The translations under genes were made by a program, and so were the position numbers. The notes under the pieces were generated by a model. It saw only the letters and a program-made list of their open reading frames with translations. It had not been told where the DNA came from and did not search any database. Positions 7,828 to 17,123 of a stretch of 32,813 nt of DNA are shown one piece after another. How positions within the stretch are numbered: the stretch's first letter is position 1; the number at the start of each line of letters is the position of its first letter. Location: NCBI GenBank assembly GCA_017994115.1, contig JAGOLK010000012.1, positions 1 to 32,813 of the forward strand, in the 5' to 3' direction. The stretch comes from Clostridia bacterium. GTDB taxonomy: Bacteria; Bacillota; Clostridia; Lutisporales; Lutisporaceae.

Positions 7828-9147
7828 TTACTGCTGCACCGCTCTGCGTTCCATTTCTTCAAAAACTTCCTCCGGTGTCATCCTTCCCTCCAAAACGTGG
7901 GGAAAGCTTGTTACAAGCACCTGTTCCCATAGGTTCCTGTCTATAAAGCTGTCTGTAGGCCCGACCAATTCCATTGACCGGGCTATAAGCTCCTTGCCTT
8001 TTCCCATGAGCCTGCCCGGCTGCACGCTTTGATCAGGTATTTTTATATTGCTTATGAAGCCGGTCTCATGGCTGAACAGCTTCGCTGCCTCCACTGATGT
8101 AAGGTGCTTGAGCAGTTTTATGCACATTTCTCTTTTATCCGGATTCTCATAAGCCTTTTTACTCATATGGAAATTGCCGTTTCCCAAACCGTATATTATG
8201 CTGCTTGGGTGTGACTTCCCTTCCTTAAAGGCCGGGAAGGGTATGATATCTACCGTTTCATCATCAGCATCCAGGGAACCGATGCCGATGAACCAGGAGC
8301 CTTGAACTATCATCGCGGCTTTCTTCTCAAGAAAGAGATTATCCCTGGTTTTATCCGCAATCACAAAGGCATTTTCGGGAAATGCCCCCAGCTCATACAG
8401 CTCCTTCACATACTTCATACCTTCAATATAGTTTTCGTTTATCCTGCCTTCCTTATAGGGGTTCTCGGTATATTCCCTGCCTCCCAGCTTCATTACGATG
8501 TTCTGATACAAAAATGTCCCTTCCGGTGTGGAATTGTATGCAATAGGGATTATATCCCTCTCCCTGAATGCCATTACGGCATCCTTAAGCTCTTCATAGG
8601 TCTCCGGTACCTTTATTCCGTACTTTTCAAAAAGGTCTCTGTTCACAAACAGCCCCTCATATATGATTTCGCAGGGCAAGCCATAGATCCTGCCGTTAAA
8701 CCTGTCATAGCTCCATGCGTCTTCGCCGAATCCGGCAGCCCACTCCGGGTCTGAAGCCAGCAGGTCAGTCAGGTCAGCCACCTTCTCCTGGTTTATCAAT
8801 ATCTTTATATCCGAACCGGGCCAAAGCCCGAATACATCGGGGTCACTTCCCTGTGCGAAATTGGTTTTCAGCTTGAAAAGGAATTCCGAACCGGACATCG
8901 ATTCGTTGATAATCTTCACTCCCGGGTTTTCCTCCTCAAATTCATCCAGCAGCATCTGAAGCTGCTGGGCTTTCGTATCGGTGCCACCCCAGCTGCTGAG
9001 GAACCTTAATTCAATTGCTTCCTTCTCTCCGTCGAAGATGTCTGCCGGAATACCCCTGTCATACAGCTTGATTGTATACATGACAGGAATAATTGCCAAC
9101 GCAAGGAATATTGCCAGGTAATATATGTCGGACCTTTTTATTTTCAT
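7828..9147 (-). CDS. Membrane-anchored solute-binding protein, probable sensory subunit
   Basis: 439 residues, resembling family 1 extracellular sugar-binding proteins (LRFLSSWGGTD near the N-terminus, then DPDVFGLWPGSD and VNRDLFEKYGIKVPETYEEL). The N-terminus has one hydrophobic segment (about residues 8-25) but no lipobox Cys, so it is probably held by an uncleaved anchor. The ATG at 9147 is preferred because GGGGTGA lies six bases upstream; a GTG 27 bases earlier has no such site. It is first in an operon with a YesM-type kinase and YesN-type regulator and has no permease of its own. I infer a sensory rather than transport role, as in other binding protein/kinase/regulator trios. Confidence 0.85.
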   Translation of the reverse strand: MKIKRSDIYYLAIFLALAIIPVMYTIKLYDRGIPADIFDGEKEAIELRFLSSWGGTDTKAQQLQMLLDEFEEENPGVKIINESMSGSEFLFKLKTNFAQGSDPDVFGLWPGSDIKILINQEKVADLTDLLASDPEWAAGFGEDAWSYDRFNGRIYGLPCEIIYEGLFVNRDLFEKYGIKVPETYEELKDAVMAFRERDIIPIAYNSTPEGTFLYQNIVMKLGGREYTENPYKEGRINENYIEGMKYVKELYELGAFPENAFVIADKTRDNLFLEKKAAMIVQGSWFIGIGSLDADDETVDIIPFPAFKEGKSHPSSIIYGLGNGNFHMSKKAYENPDKREMCIKLLKHLTSVEAAKLFSHETGFISNIKIPDQSVQPGRLMGKGKELIARSMELVGPTDSFIDRNLWEQVLVTSFPHVLEGRMTPEEVFEEMERRAVQQ

Positions 9148-9194
9148 ATATTTCACCCCAAAATGTGCATTCACAAATTGAGTACTAATTCTCT

Positions 9195-9210
9195 AAATTT
9201 GCGCAAATTT
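9195..9210. promoter_or_regulatory. 16-bp perfect palindrome in the leader of the sensor operon
   Basis: AAATTTGCGCAAATTT reads the same on both strands and lies about 50 bases upstream of the binding-protein start, in an AT-rich stretch that must hold the promoter. No clean -35/-10 pair could be assigned. It is a candidate operator; the cognate regulator is unknown. Confidence 0.45.
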
Positions 9211-9253
9211 CCTGCAAAATTTTGTCTTAGTGCAATATATTACAATAACAGAA

Positions 9254-9279
9254 CAAAAAAAGACCCTTCATAAGGGTCT
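9254..9279 (-). terminator. Intrinsic terminator distal to uvrA
   Basis: On the minus strand AGACCCTT pairs with AAGGGTCT around a three-base loop and is followed by seven T. It is a textbook rho-independent terminator, but it sits about 360 bases beyond the uvrA stop, on the far side of the palindromic element at 9284-9579. It also insulates the sensor operon that begins just below it. Confidence 0.85.
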
Positions 9280-9283
9280 AAAA

Positions 9284-9579
9284 GAAGAATGTGACGTATC
9301 TATAAGTTTACAGTCATACTCCCAGAACAATAGCCTTGTATATCGACTCGCACGATATTAGCTTTAGACAGAATCAGAGCTTGATACTTGTAAAATCCTG
9401 ACGCACATAAATCCAACCTCCTGTTGGTATGTGCTGGATTTACCTCACGTAAATCCCACGGATTTTACTGTGTATCTTCTCTCGATTCTGTTACCCAAAG
9501 CCAATAAGTGCTCGCTGATATACAAGGCCAGTGCTCTGCATTATGACAACAGACTTCAGATATGTCACATTATTCTTCA
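9284..9579. repeat. Second long imperfect palindrome, with a three-way-junction core
   Basis: The 493-base gap between the sensor operon and uvrA holds no gene. GAAGAAT...GTGAC at the left end matches GTCAC...ATTCTTC at the right end. TAGCCTTGTATATC (9331-9344) matches GATATACAAGGCCA, and CAGAATC matches GATTCTG. The core is a possible three-way junction: 9390-9398 with 9460-9468 closes two hairpins, 9403-9434 (GCACAT/ATGTGC plus CCAAC/GTTGG) and 9436-9456 (GGATTTAC/GTAAATCC). I see no clear sequence similarity to the palindrome at 4.0-4.4 kb. It could be a MITE-like element or a structured RNA. Confidence 0.72.
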
Positions 9580-9640
9580 TTTGTGTATTGAGACATGGAT
9601 GGGACAGGAGAAACGTCCCCGTGTCCCCCGTGTCCCCTTA

Positions 9641-12466
9641 CTAATCTCTAGCTAGTATCTTCTTCAAAAACTGGCCAGTGTATGAGGCGTCAACCTTGCA
9701 TATCTCCTCAGGGGTGCCTTGGGCAATAACGGTGCCTCCCCTATCTCCCCCTTCAGGCCCCAGGTCTATTATATAATCAGCCCTTTTAATTACATCCAGG
9801 TTGTGTTCAATTACGATAATGCTGTTGCCTGAATCTACAAGCCTGTCAAGTATGCCAAGCAGCTTGTGTATGTCGGCAATATGAAGTCCTGTGGTAGGCT
9901 CATCCAGTATATATACAGTCTTTCCGGTGCTTCTCTTTGACAGTTCGTAAGCCAGCTTTATCCTTTGAGCCTCACCGCCGGACAGCTCGGTAGAGGGCTG
10001 CCCCAGCTTTATATATCCCAGCCCCACATCAAATAATGTCTGCAGCTTTTTCTGCACTCTCGGTATGTTCTTGAAAAATTCAAGAGCATCCTCCACCGTC
10101 ATATTAAGCACTTCCGAAATATTCCTGCCCTTGTATCTTACCTCCAGGGTCTCCCTGTTGTATCTCTTCCCCTTGCATACTTCACAAGGAACATACACAT
10201 CCGGAAGAAACTGCATTTCAATTTTGATTATACCGTCACCCTTGCAGGCCTCACATCTTCCGCCCTTAACATTGAAGCTGAACCTGCCGTTATTGTAGCC
10301 CTTCATTTTCGCCTCAGGTGTGGCTGCAAAAACTTCCCGTATAATATCAAAAGCCCCTGTATAAGTAGCCGGGTTGGATCTGGGCGTTCTTCCTATGGGT
10401 GACTGGTCAATGTCAATAACCTTGTCAATATGCTCTATCCCTTTTATCCATTTATGCTCTCCCGCTCTCAGCTTGGAACCGTTCAACCTGTGAGAAAGTT
10501 CTTTATATAATATTTCATTGATCAAGGTGCTTTTCCCTGAGCCGGAGACCCCTGTTATGCAAGTAAACACCCCGAGAGGTATATTAACATCCAAGTCTTT
10601 AAGGTTATTCTCCCTGGCCCCTTTTATTTCAATCCATTTCCCGTTGGGTTTTCTTCTCTCCTGCGGAATGGGAATCTGTTTTTTCCCGCTCAGATACTGA
10701 CCCGTAACTGATTCTTCACAAGCCAGTATAGTATCAAGGGATCCGGCTGCAACTATCTCCCCTCCATGGACTCCCGCTCCCGGGCCCATATCAATGATGT
10801 AATCTGCTGCATGCATTGTCTCTTCATCATGCTCAACAACCAGCAGCGTATTCCCCAAATCCGTAAGGTTCCGAAGGGCCTTCAGGAGCTTGCCGTTGTC
10901 CCTCTGATGCAGCCCTATGCTGGGCTCGTCAAGTATGTACAATACTCCTACAAGGCTGGAGCCTATCTGGGTAGCCAGCCTTATCCTCTGTGCTTCTCCC
11001 CCGGATAAGGTTCCTGCGGCACGGGAAAGAGTAAGGTATTCAAGGCCGACAGTAACCAGGAATTCCAATCTCTCATGCAGCTCTTTCAGCACCAGCTTTG
11101 ATATAATCTGCTGCTTTTCGGTAAGCTTCAGGCTCCCGAGAAACTCCATTATCTTATATACAGACAGGCTGCATAATTCAGCAATAGACAATCCGCCTAC
11201 AGTAACCGCAAGGCTCTCCTTCTTAAGCCTTGCCCCCTTGCACTCAGGGCATGGTATAGACGACATGAAATTTTCTATTTCATACCTCATGTAGTTGGAC
11301 TTTGTCTCCAAATAACGCCTTTCAAGGTTGTTCACAACACCTTCGAAGGCCATCATCACTTCGCCGCTGCCATACTCTCTCTGATACTTTACCTTTATCT
11401 TTTCTCCTCCGTTGCCGTATAAAAGGAGCTGTACCGCTTTTTCATCCAATTCGCATATGGGGGTATCCAAACTGAAACCGTAGTGTTTTGCTGCCGCATT
11501 GACTACATTGTAATACCATGAAGTCTCATCAAGATTCTTCCACGGTTCTATTGCCCCTTCCAGGACTGACTTCGTCTTATCCGGTATAACCAGATCCGGG
11601 TCTATCCTCCGGAGTTCACCCAGGCCGTCACAAACCGGGCATTTCCCAAAGGGGCTGTTGAAGGAGAACATCCGGGGTGCGGGATCCTCTATGCTTATTC
11701 CGCACTCCACACAGGCAAAGTTCTGGCTGAACAGCCGTTCCTCCTTGCCGATTATATCGATAAGCACCGTTCCTCCGGAAAGCTTCAGCACGGTTTCAAG
11801 GGAATCAGTCAGCCTCTTGTTTGCACCTTCCTTGACTATAATCCTGTCAACGATTACTTCTATTGTATGTTTTTTGTTCTTTTCCAGCTTGATTTCCTCA
11901 TTGAGGTCGGCAATCTCCCCGTCAATTCTTGCCCTGACGTAGCCGCTCTTCTTTATTTCCTCCAGGAGCTTCTGATGCTCCCCTTTTTTACCCTGAATAA
12001 CCGGGGCAAGAAGCTGTATCCTGGTTCCCGGTTCAAGGGAATTAATATAGTCAACCATCTGATCCACCGTCTGCTGGGATATCTCCTTGCCGCACACATG
12101 GCAGTGAGGTGTCCCTATTCTGGCATAAAGCAGCCTCAAATAATCATATATTTCTGTTACAGTGCCCACCGTTGACCGGGGATTCCTGTTGGTTGTCTTC
12201 TGATCTATGGAAATTGCGGGAGAGAGGCCCTCAATATAATCCAGGTCCGGCTTCTCCATCTGCCCCAGAAATTGCCTTGCATAAGCAGAAAGAGACTCTA
12301 CATAGCGCCTCTGCCCCTCTGCATATATGGTATCAAAAGCCAGGGAGGATTTGCCGGAACCGCTTAGCCCTGTAATCACTACAAATTTATCTCTTGGTAT
12401 TTCTACATCTATATTCTTAAGGTTGTGCTCCCGGGCACCCTTAATAATAATCTTATCCTTTGCCAT
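9641..12466 (-). CDS. uvrA: Excinuclease ABC subunit A
   Basis: 941 residues, the full usual length. UvrA is the ATP-dependent DNA damage-recognition subunit of nucleotide excision repair and loads UvrB. The first Walker A is GLSGSGKS at residues 33-40 and the second is GVSGSGKST near residue 640. Both ABC signatures read LSGGEAQRI, and both Walker B sites are followed by DEP. Zinc-binding cysteines are visible as CHVC, CVEC/CPVC and the C-terminal CEAC...CEVC finger. The ATG has AGAGGTG upstream and lies 11 bases after the uvrB stop, so the two are co-transcribed. Confidence 0.98.
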   Translation of the reverse strand: MAKDKIIIKGAREHNLKNIDVEIPRDKFVVITGLSGSGKSSLAFDTIYAEGQRRYVESLSAYARQFLGQMEKPDLDYIEGLSPAISIDQKTTNRNPRSTVGTVTEIYDYLRLLYARIGTPHCHVCGKEISQQTVDQMVDYINSLEPGTRIQLLAPVIQGKKGEHQKLLEEIKKSGYVRARIDGEIADLNEEIKLEKNKKHTIEVIVDRIIVKEGANKRLTDSLETVLKLSGGTVLIDIIGKEERLFSQNFACVECGISIEDPAPRMFSFNSPFGKCPVCDGLGELRRIDPDLVIPDKTKSVLEGAIEPWKNLDETSWYYNVVNAAAKHYGFSLDTPICELDEKAVQLLLYGNGGEKIKVKYQREYGSGEVMMAFEGVVNNLERRYLETKSNYMRYEIENFMSSIPCPECKGARLKKESLAVTVGGLSIAELCSLSVYKIMEFLGSLKLTEKQQIISKLVLKELHERLEFLVTVGLEYLTLSRAAGTLSGGEAQRIRLATQIGSSLVGVLYILDEPSIGLHQRDNGKLLKALRNLTDLGNTLLVVEHDEETMHAADYIIDMGPGAGVHGGEIVAAGSLDTILACEESVTGQYLSGKKQIPIPQERRKPNGKWIEIKGARENNLKDLDVNIPLGVFTCITGVSGSGKSTLINEILYKELSHRLNGSKLRAGEHKWIKGIEHIDKVIDIDQSPIGRTPRSNPATYTGAFDIIREVFAATPEAKMKGYNNGRFSFNVKGGRCEACKGDGIIKIEMQFLPDVYVPCEVCKGKRYNRETLEVRYKGRNISEVLNMTVEDALEFFKNIPRVQKKLQTLFDVGLGYIKLGQPSTELSGGEAQRIKLAYELSKRSTGKTVYILDEPTTGLHIADIHKLLGILDRLVDSGNSIIVIEHNLDVIKRADYIIDLGPEGGDRGGTVIAQGTPEEICKVDASYTGQFLKKILARD

Positions 12467-12477
12467 TATACACCTCT

Positions 12478-14460
12478 TTATTTCTTCAGCCTATGCCTCA
12501 ATTCAATTATTTTGTCCCTAAGTTCCGCAGCCCGCTCATACTGCAATGCCCTCGCACAGTCCTTCATCTCTTCCTCCAAAGCAGCAATCAGCCTGAGCAA
12601 ATCATCCTTCCTCATGAATTCTACATCATGCTTAATGCCGTATTTTGCTGACTCTTCTGCGGCAGTAGTGGCTTCAATGATTTCGTGTATCGCTTTTCTG
12701 ATAGTCTGGGGCTCTATACCGTGCTTTTCATTATAATCCATCTGAATCTTTCTTCTTCTGTTGGTCTCACTTATAGCCCTCTTCATGGAATCGGTAATAT
12801 TGTCAGCATACATTATTACCTTTCCGTCCACATTTCTTGCAGCCCTTCCAACCGTCTGGATAAGGGATATCTCCGACCTCAGGAACCCCTCCTTATCGGC
12901 ATCAAGTATGGCAACAAGGGATACCTCGGGTAGATCCAACCCCTCCCTGAGCAGGTTTATGCCCACAAGAACGTCAAATTCACCCAATCTGAGGCTTCTT
13001 ATTATCTTCATTCTCTCTATGGTGAGAATATCCGAATGCAGATACCGCACCTTGATATCCAGCTCCTTCATATAAGCAGTCAGATCTTCAGCCATCTTTT
13101 TGGTGAGTGTGGTAACCAGCACTCTCTGGTTATTCGCAGCCCTCTCCCTCACCTCACCGATAAGGTGGTCTATCTGCCCCTTTACCGGCCGGATTTCAAT
13201 CTCGGGGTCCACCAATCCGGTAGGCCTTATAATCTGTTCAGCCACGCAGGTGCTTCGCTCAAGCTCGAACTTCGCCGGTGTGGCACTGACATAAATCACC
13301 TGGTTAAGCCTCTGCTCAAACTCTTCAAAATTCAAGGGCCTGTTGTCAAAAGCCGACGGCAGCCTGAAGCCGTAATCGACAAGGGACTCCTTCCTTGACC
13401 TGTCCCCGAAATACATACCCCTGACTTGTGGTATCGTGACATGGGATTCATCAACTATCAACAGATAGTCCTTCGGAAAGAAGTCCAGCAGCGTGAAGGG
13501 TGAGCTTCCCGGCGCCCTGCCGCTTATATGCCTTGAATAATTCTCTATTCCAGAGCAGTAGCCTACCTCCTTCATCATCTCAATATCATAATTGGTCCTC
13601 TGCAGAAGCCTCTGGGCTTCAAGCAGCTTATCCTGCTCCTTCAGCTCCTTTACCCTCTGCATAAGCTCCGCCTCAATATTGCTTATTGCAGCCTCAAGCT
13701 TCGCCTGGGTAGTGGCGAAGTGGGAAGCAGGGTATATATATACATGCTGCCTTTCTCCCGTAATATTGCCGGTAAGAGAGTCTATCTCCAGGATTCTTTC
13801 TATTTCATCCCCGAAATATTCAACTCTTATCGCCTTGTCCGATGAGGCGGCAGGGAAAATATCAACAATATCCCCCCTTACCCTGAAGGTGCCTCTGACA
13901 AAATTAATATCATTTCTGTCATATTGGATATCAACAAGCTTTCTCAGCACCTCATCCCTGTCCTTAACCATTCCCTTTCTCAAGGATAACACAAGGGACC
14001 TGTAGTCCTCAGGATCCCCAAGGCCGTATATACAAGACACACTGGCTACGATAATGACATCTTTTCTCTCAAGCAGTGCAGCTGTTGCCGAGTGTCTGAG
14101 CTTATCAATCTCATCATTTATATCAGCTTCCTTTTCTATATATGTATCGGAATGAGCAACATAAGCCTCCGGCTGGTAAAAATCGTAATAGCTGACAAAG
14201 TACTCTACGCAGTTGTGGGGGAAAAACTCCTTGAACTCGCTGCAGAGTTGTGCGGCCAGAGTCTTATTGTGGGCAAGGACCAGGGTCGGCTTCTGAACCT
14301 TTTCAATCACATTGGCAACTGTAAAGGTCTTTCCTGAGCCTGTTACCCCAAGCAGTGTCTGATACTTTTCTCCTGCCAGTATTCCTTTCACCAGCTTTTC
14401 TATTGCCTCCGGCTGGTCCCCCGTGGGCTTATAGTCCGATACAAGCTTGAATCTGTCCAT
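12478..14460 (-). CDS. uvrB: Excinuclease ABC subunit B
   Basis: 660 residues, normal length. UvrB is the damage-verifying helicase-like subunit that hands DNA to UvrC. Walker A is GVTGSGKT at 38-45. The beta-hairpin region carries [11 protein letters not shown], helicase motifs follow ([16 protein letters not shown]), and a UVR domain that contacts UvrC ends the protein (about 620-655, [24 protein letters not shown]). The ATG at 14460 is chosen over an in-frame TTG 18 bases upstream because GAAGGTG lies at proper distance. It is first in the uvrBA operon; a LexA-like box and promoter lie upstream. Confidence 0.98.
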   Translation of the reverse strand: MDRFKLVSDYKPTGDQPEAIEKLVKGILAGEKYQTLLGVTGSGKTFTVANVIEKVQKPTLVLAHNKTLAAQLCSEFKEFFPHNCVEYFVSYYDFYQPEAYVAHSDTYIEKEADINDEIDKLRHSATAALLERKDVIIVASVSCIYGLGDPEDYRSLVLSLRKGMVKDRDEVLRKLVDIQYDRNDINFVRGTFRVRGDIVDIFPAASSDKAIRVEYFGDEIERILEIDSLTGNITGERQHVYIYPASHFATTQAKLEAAISNIEAELMQRVKELKEQDKLLEAQRLLQRTNYDIEMMKEVGYCSGIENYSRHISGRAPGSSPFTLLDFFPKDYLLIVDESHVTIPQVRGMYFGDRSRKESLVDYGFRLPSAFDNRPLNFEEFEQRLNQVIYVSATPAKFELERSTCVAEQIIRPTGLVDPEIEIRPVKGQIDHLIGEVRERAANNQRVLVTTLTKKMAEDLTAYMKELDIKVRYLHSDILTIERMKIIRSLRLGEFDVLVGINLLREGLDLPEVSLVAILDADKEGFLRSEISLIQTVGRAARNVDGKVIMYADNITDSMKRAISETNRRRKIQMDYNEKHGIEPQTIRKAIHEIIEATTAAEESAKYGIKHDVEFMRKDDLLRLIAALEEEMKDCARALQYERAAELRDKIIELRHRLKK

Positions 14461-14491
14461 AATAACACCTTCTTGCAAAATATATATAAGA

Positions 14492-14519
14492 ATTATATCA
14501 CAGCGATATTAGGTTTACA
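14492..14519 (-). promoter_or_regulatory. uvrBA promoter, extended -10
   Basis: Read on the minus strand, TGATATAAT gives a perfect TATAAT (14492-14497) with the upstream TG of an extended -10. The -35 is weak (TGTAAA, 14514-14519, 16-base spacer), as is common with extended -10 promoters. It lies 31 bases upstream of the uvrB start. A second possible pair is TTGAAA (14528-14533) with TAATAT. Confidence 0.65.
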
Positions 14520-14543
14520 TAATAATATTTCAACATGCCCATT

Positions 14544-14557
14544 AGAACATGTGTTCG
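14544..14557. promoter_or_regulatory. LexA (SOS) box upstream of uvrBA
   Basis: AGAACATGTGTTCG matches 13 of 14 positions of the Gram-positive LexA consensus CGAACRNRYGTTYG; only the first C differs. It lies about 85 bases upstream of the uvrB start, just outside the predicted -35. uvrBA is a standard SOS operon in Firmicutes, which supports the call. Confidence 0.8.
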
Positions 14558-14584
14558 TAATAATATTAATACTAATATTACTAC
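14557..14584. repeat. AT-rich 28-bp imperfect palindrome next to the LexA box
   Basis: GTAATAATATTA, a four-base loop ATAC, then TAATATTACTAC. Eleven of twelve pairs match. It touches the LexA box and lies between the pucR-like gene terminator and the uvrB promoter. It may be an additional binding site or simply a weak hairpin; function unknown. Confidence 0.4.
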
Positions 14585-14595
14585 ATGTCAACAAC

Positions 14596-14620
14596 AAAAA
14601 AGGCCTCCTCCGAAGCCTCT
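14596..14620 (-). terminator. Weak terminator after the PucR/CdaR-like gene
   Basis: On the minus strand AGGC pairs with GCCT (plus AA/TT outside a bulge) and six T follow. The stem is short, so termination may be partial and read-through into uvrBA is possible. It begins two bases after the stop codon. Confidence 0.45.
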
Positions 14621-14621
14621 T

Positions 14622-15614
14622 CTATCTCTCCCTGGATACTATCCATGCGAGCCTGAAAAGCCAGCTGTCCTCAAACCTCTTAAGGTCAAACCCTGTACAC
14701 TTGTATATCTTTTCAAGCCTGTAAAGCAGTGTGTTCCTGTGTATATACAGCTTGGCTGCCGTGTCTGTAAGGTTGAGATTGTTCCTGAAAAACTCCTCTA
14801 TGGTAATCCCCAGTTCTCCTTTCACCATTTCGCTGAATTCAGCCGTAAACACTTTTCTTCTCAAAAATTCCTTAAGCCTTGGATCCAGATTGTATGCCAC
14901 CCTGTACCCATACATACCGTCATAATCAAGGACATTGTCCCCAAGTCCGTATATATGCTTGAGTGACAGCGCCTCCATGCAGTTCCTGTACAGGGGGTAA
15001 AGCTCCGAAGCTTTTGCAGCTCTTCCTCCTATGACTGCATTGCATTCAATAAGCAGTTCGCTTAATACATTTTTTATAAAGCTGCTGCATGACTCTATAA
15101 TGTTTTCGGCTTCTGCCACTGCGATTATCCTGTTTTCATATATAAGTTCTGTTTTAATGTCCATTGTATTTGCCAGGATCTCAAGAATCTCATCCCTTGA
15201 GTTTTCAATATTGTCAATCAGCAGTACATACCCCGGGAGGCAGCTTTTCAAGTTTTCCTCAAGCATTGAAAGCCCGGCGGCGTCCAAATTACCTTCCAAG
15301 GCTCTCTTCAGATAAGCCGATGCGGAATCATCCTTTTCAAAGGCTGAATTCAGAAGCAGCATTACCAGTTTGCCGGCTTCCGATTCATAATACCTGTCTG
15401 CGCTGATGCAAAGGGAAAACCTTAGGCTCCCATCTTCCGGCATGTATATATTCCAGCCCTTAAAGTTTTTTCCCGCATTTTTGCATGCTTCTTCATAGGT
15501 TATATCTATATCGGAGTCCTCCGGACAGATCAACCTTTCATTGGGTGTAATAACAGCCATACGCTTTTCAGTTATCCTTGCCGCCTGTGCAAGCAGCCTT
15601 TGCAGATCAGCCAT
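14622..15614 (-). CDS. PucR/CdaR-like transcriptional regulator
   Basis: 330 residues. The C-terminus holds a PucR-type helix-turn-helix (about 265-325), with NNLNLTDTAAKLYIHRNTLLYRLEKI-like spacing: the short form TAAKLYIHRNTLLYRL is characteristic of this family, which includes CdaR sugar-acid regulators. The N-terminal 250 residues are less conserved and probably sense a metabolite. The second of two close ATGs (15614) is preferred because GAGGT then lies six bases upstream. It follows the MsmX-type ATPase by 84 bases with a hairpin between, so it may regulate that ATPase and other sugar genes; the ligand is unknown. Confidence 0.82.
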   Translation of the reverse strand: MADLQRLLAQAARITEKRMAVITPNERLICPEDSDIDITYEEACKNAGKNFKGWNIYMPEDGSLRFSLCISADRYYESEAGKLVMLLLNSAFEKDDSASAYLKRALEGNLDAAGLSMLEENLKSCLPGYVLLIDNIENSRDEILEILANTMDIKTELIYENRIIAVAEAENIIESCSSFIKNVLSELLIECNAVIGGRAAKASELYPLYRNCMEALSLKHIYGLGDNVLDYDGMYGYRVAYNLDPRLKEFLRRKVFTAEFSEMVKGELGITIEEFFRNNLNLTDTAAKLYIHRNTLLYRLEKIYKCTGFDLKRFEDSWLFRLAWIVSRER

Positions 15615-15641
15615 ATGCATACCTCGACTTGACTCTGAAAG

Positions 15642-15678
15642 AACTATAAGCGAAGGGTAAAACCCTCCGCTTATAGTT
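15642..15678. other. Intercistronic hairpin between msmX-like gene and its regulator
   Basis: AACTATAAGCG at 15642-15652 pairs exactly with CGCTTATAGTT at 15668-15678, and AGGG with CCCT inside. On the minus strand only a short pyrimidine stretch (CTTTC) follows, so it is better read as a processing, stability or attenuation hairpin than a full stop. Confidence 0.6.
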
Positions 15679-15698
15679 TATCATATTTATATATATTT

Positions 15699-16808
15699 TT
15701 ATATTGCCTTTTCAGTCTCTATGTCAAACAGATGTATCTTATCCCAATGCAGGTGCAGCTCGGCAGTATCCCCTGCCCTCATGGAGGTCTTTGCGTCAAC
15801 CCTGGCAATTGCCTGTACGCCGCATTTTGTAAAATGCAGGTAGGTTTCGGAACCCATAAGCTCCGCTACCTCTACCTTGCAGGTAATAACAGAATATTCC
15901 CCGGTCAGGGGATCAACCGCTGCATCATGCAGATGCTCAGGCCTGATGCCTACATATACTTCCTTTGAAACATAGCCGGAATCTTTAAGCCTTATTGCCG
16001 CATCATCCGTCAAACCCAGGGCAGTTCCGTCAGGAAGCTCCAATGCAACCTTGCCCCCCGCTTCAACAACATTGCCCCTGAAGACATTCATCTGAGGGCT
16101 GCCTATGAAGCCTGCAACAAATAGATTAGCCGGTTTGTCATATGCCTGCTGGGGACTGTCTATCTGCTGTATATCCCCGTCCTTCATTATAACAATTCTG
16201 GTTCCCATTGTCATGGCTTCGGTCTGGTCATGGGTTACATATATAAAGGTGGTGTTCAGCCTCTTATGAAGCTTTGCTATCTCAGTCCTCATCTGAACCC
16301 TCAGCTTTGCATCAAGGTTCGAGAGAGGCTCATCCATGAGGAACACTTTAGGCTCCCTGACCATCGCCCTTCCCAGGGCGACTCTTTGTCTCTGCCCTCC
16401 CGATAATGCCTTGGGCCTTCTGTCCAGCAGCGGCTCTATTTCAAGGATCTTTGCAGCCTTCCTGACTCTTTCGTCTATCTCAGCCTTTGGAACCTTTTTA
16501 AGCTTCAAGCCAAAGGCCATATTATCATAAACGGTCATATGAGGATATAAGGCATAGTTCTGAAATACCATGGCTATATCCCTGTCTTTAGGCGCTACAT
16601 CATTTACAAGCCTGTCGCCTATGTAAAGCTCCCCTTCCGTAATCTCCTCAAGCCCCGCTATCATCCTCAGGGTTGTTGTCTTTCCGCAGCCCGAGGGTCC
16701 CACAAGAACAATGAACTCCTTATCCTCAATGTCCAGATTGAAATCCTTCACCGCCGTCACATTTCCTGGGTATACCTTTTTCACATGTTTTAAGGACAGA
16801 TTTGCCAA
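15699..16808 (-). CDS. msmX: MsmX/UgpC-type ATPase for carbohydrate ABC importers
   Basis: 369 residues. This cytoplasmic ATPase powers CUT1 sugar importers and can serve several of them. Walker A is GPSGCGKT (37-44), the Q-loop is in [12 protein letters not shown], the signature is LSGGQRQR (about 135), Walker B ends in LMDEP, and the switch His is in [12 protein letters not shown]-terminal TOBE/OB region (about 240-365) is typical. The start is TTG at 16808, seven bases after GGGAGAG. It stands apart from any permease gene, as MsmX does in Bacillus, and is the best candidate ATPase for the LplB/YtcP-like importer at 0.4-3.9 kb, which has none. Confidence 0.94.
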   Translation of the reverse strand: MANLSLKHVKKVYPGNVTAVKDFNLDIEDKEFIVLVGPSGCGKTTTLRMIAGLEEITEGELYIGDRLVNDVAPKDRDIAMVFQNYALYPHMTVYDNMAFGLKLKKVPKAEIDERVRKAAKILEIEPLLDRRPKALSGGQRQRVALGRAMVREPKVFLMDEPLSNLDAKLRVQMRTEIAKLHKRLNTTFIYVTHDQTEAMTMGTRIVIMKDGDIQQIDSPQQAYDKPANLFVAGFIGSPQMNVFRGNVVEAGGKVALELPDGTALGLTDDAAIRLKDSGYVSKEVYVGIRPEHLHDAAVDPLTGEYSVITCKVEVAELMGSETYLHFTKCGVQAIARVDAKTSMRAGDTAELHLHWDKIHLFDIETEKAI

Positions 16809-16940
16809 TTCAATTCTCTCCCTTGCTATTTGATAAATTAAGTATATTTCATCGGGAATATTAATTCCATTGGGAGAAATAATGAATGTATGGGGGTATT
16901 TTTGTAGAAATTCATAAAAATGTCCATGGGAGGTATGGAT

Positions 16941-17123
16941 GTGAAAGAAGAAAACAACGAATTTATAAGGGTTTTCAATTATTTTGAAAATGCAAATGCC
17001 AGGAACCGCGATGCTTTCATTGAGCTTCTGGATTATACAATTAAAAACAAAAAAGGTTCGAAACCAATGACTTTATCCGTTACATATCAATATCCCTGTT
17101 CCGGCTTGAATGAAACCTTTTAA
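16941..17123 (+). CDS. Small hypothetical protein, 60 residues
   Basis: The start is taken as GTG at 16941, seven bases after a strong GGGAGG site (16928-16933). The protein is charged and probably helical at first ([20 protein letters not shown], then [14 protein letters not shown]), with no signal peptide or membrane segment. I do not recognise the family. Its last 44 bases overlap the 3' end of the MinJ-like gene on the other strand, and it diverges from the msmX-like gene. The good ribosome site and sensible composition argue for a real gene; the overlap argues for caution. Confidence 0.45.
   Translation: MKEENNEFIRVFNYFENANARNRDAFIELLDYTIKNKKGSKPMTLSVTYQYPCSGLNETF

Noticed and set aside
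9148-9174. GTG start nine codons earlier for the sensory binding protein
   Set aside because: No ribosome site upstream of it, whereas the ATG at 9147 has GGGGTGA six bases away.
10917-11294. 125-codon plus-strand frame inside uvrA
   Set aside because: Antisense shadow of a conserved gene; no ribosome site or recognisable protein.
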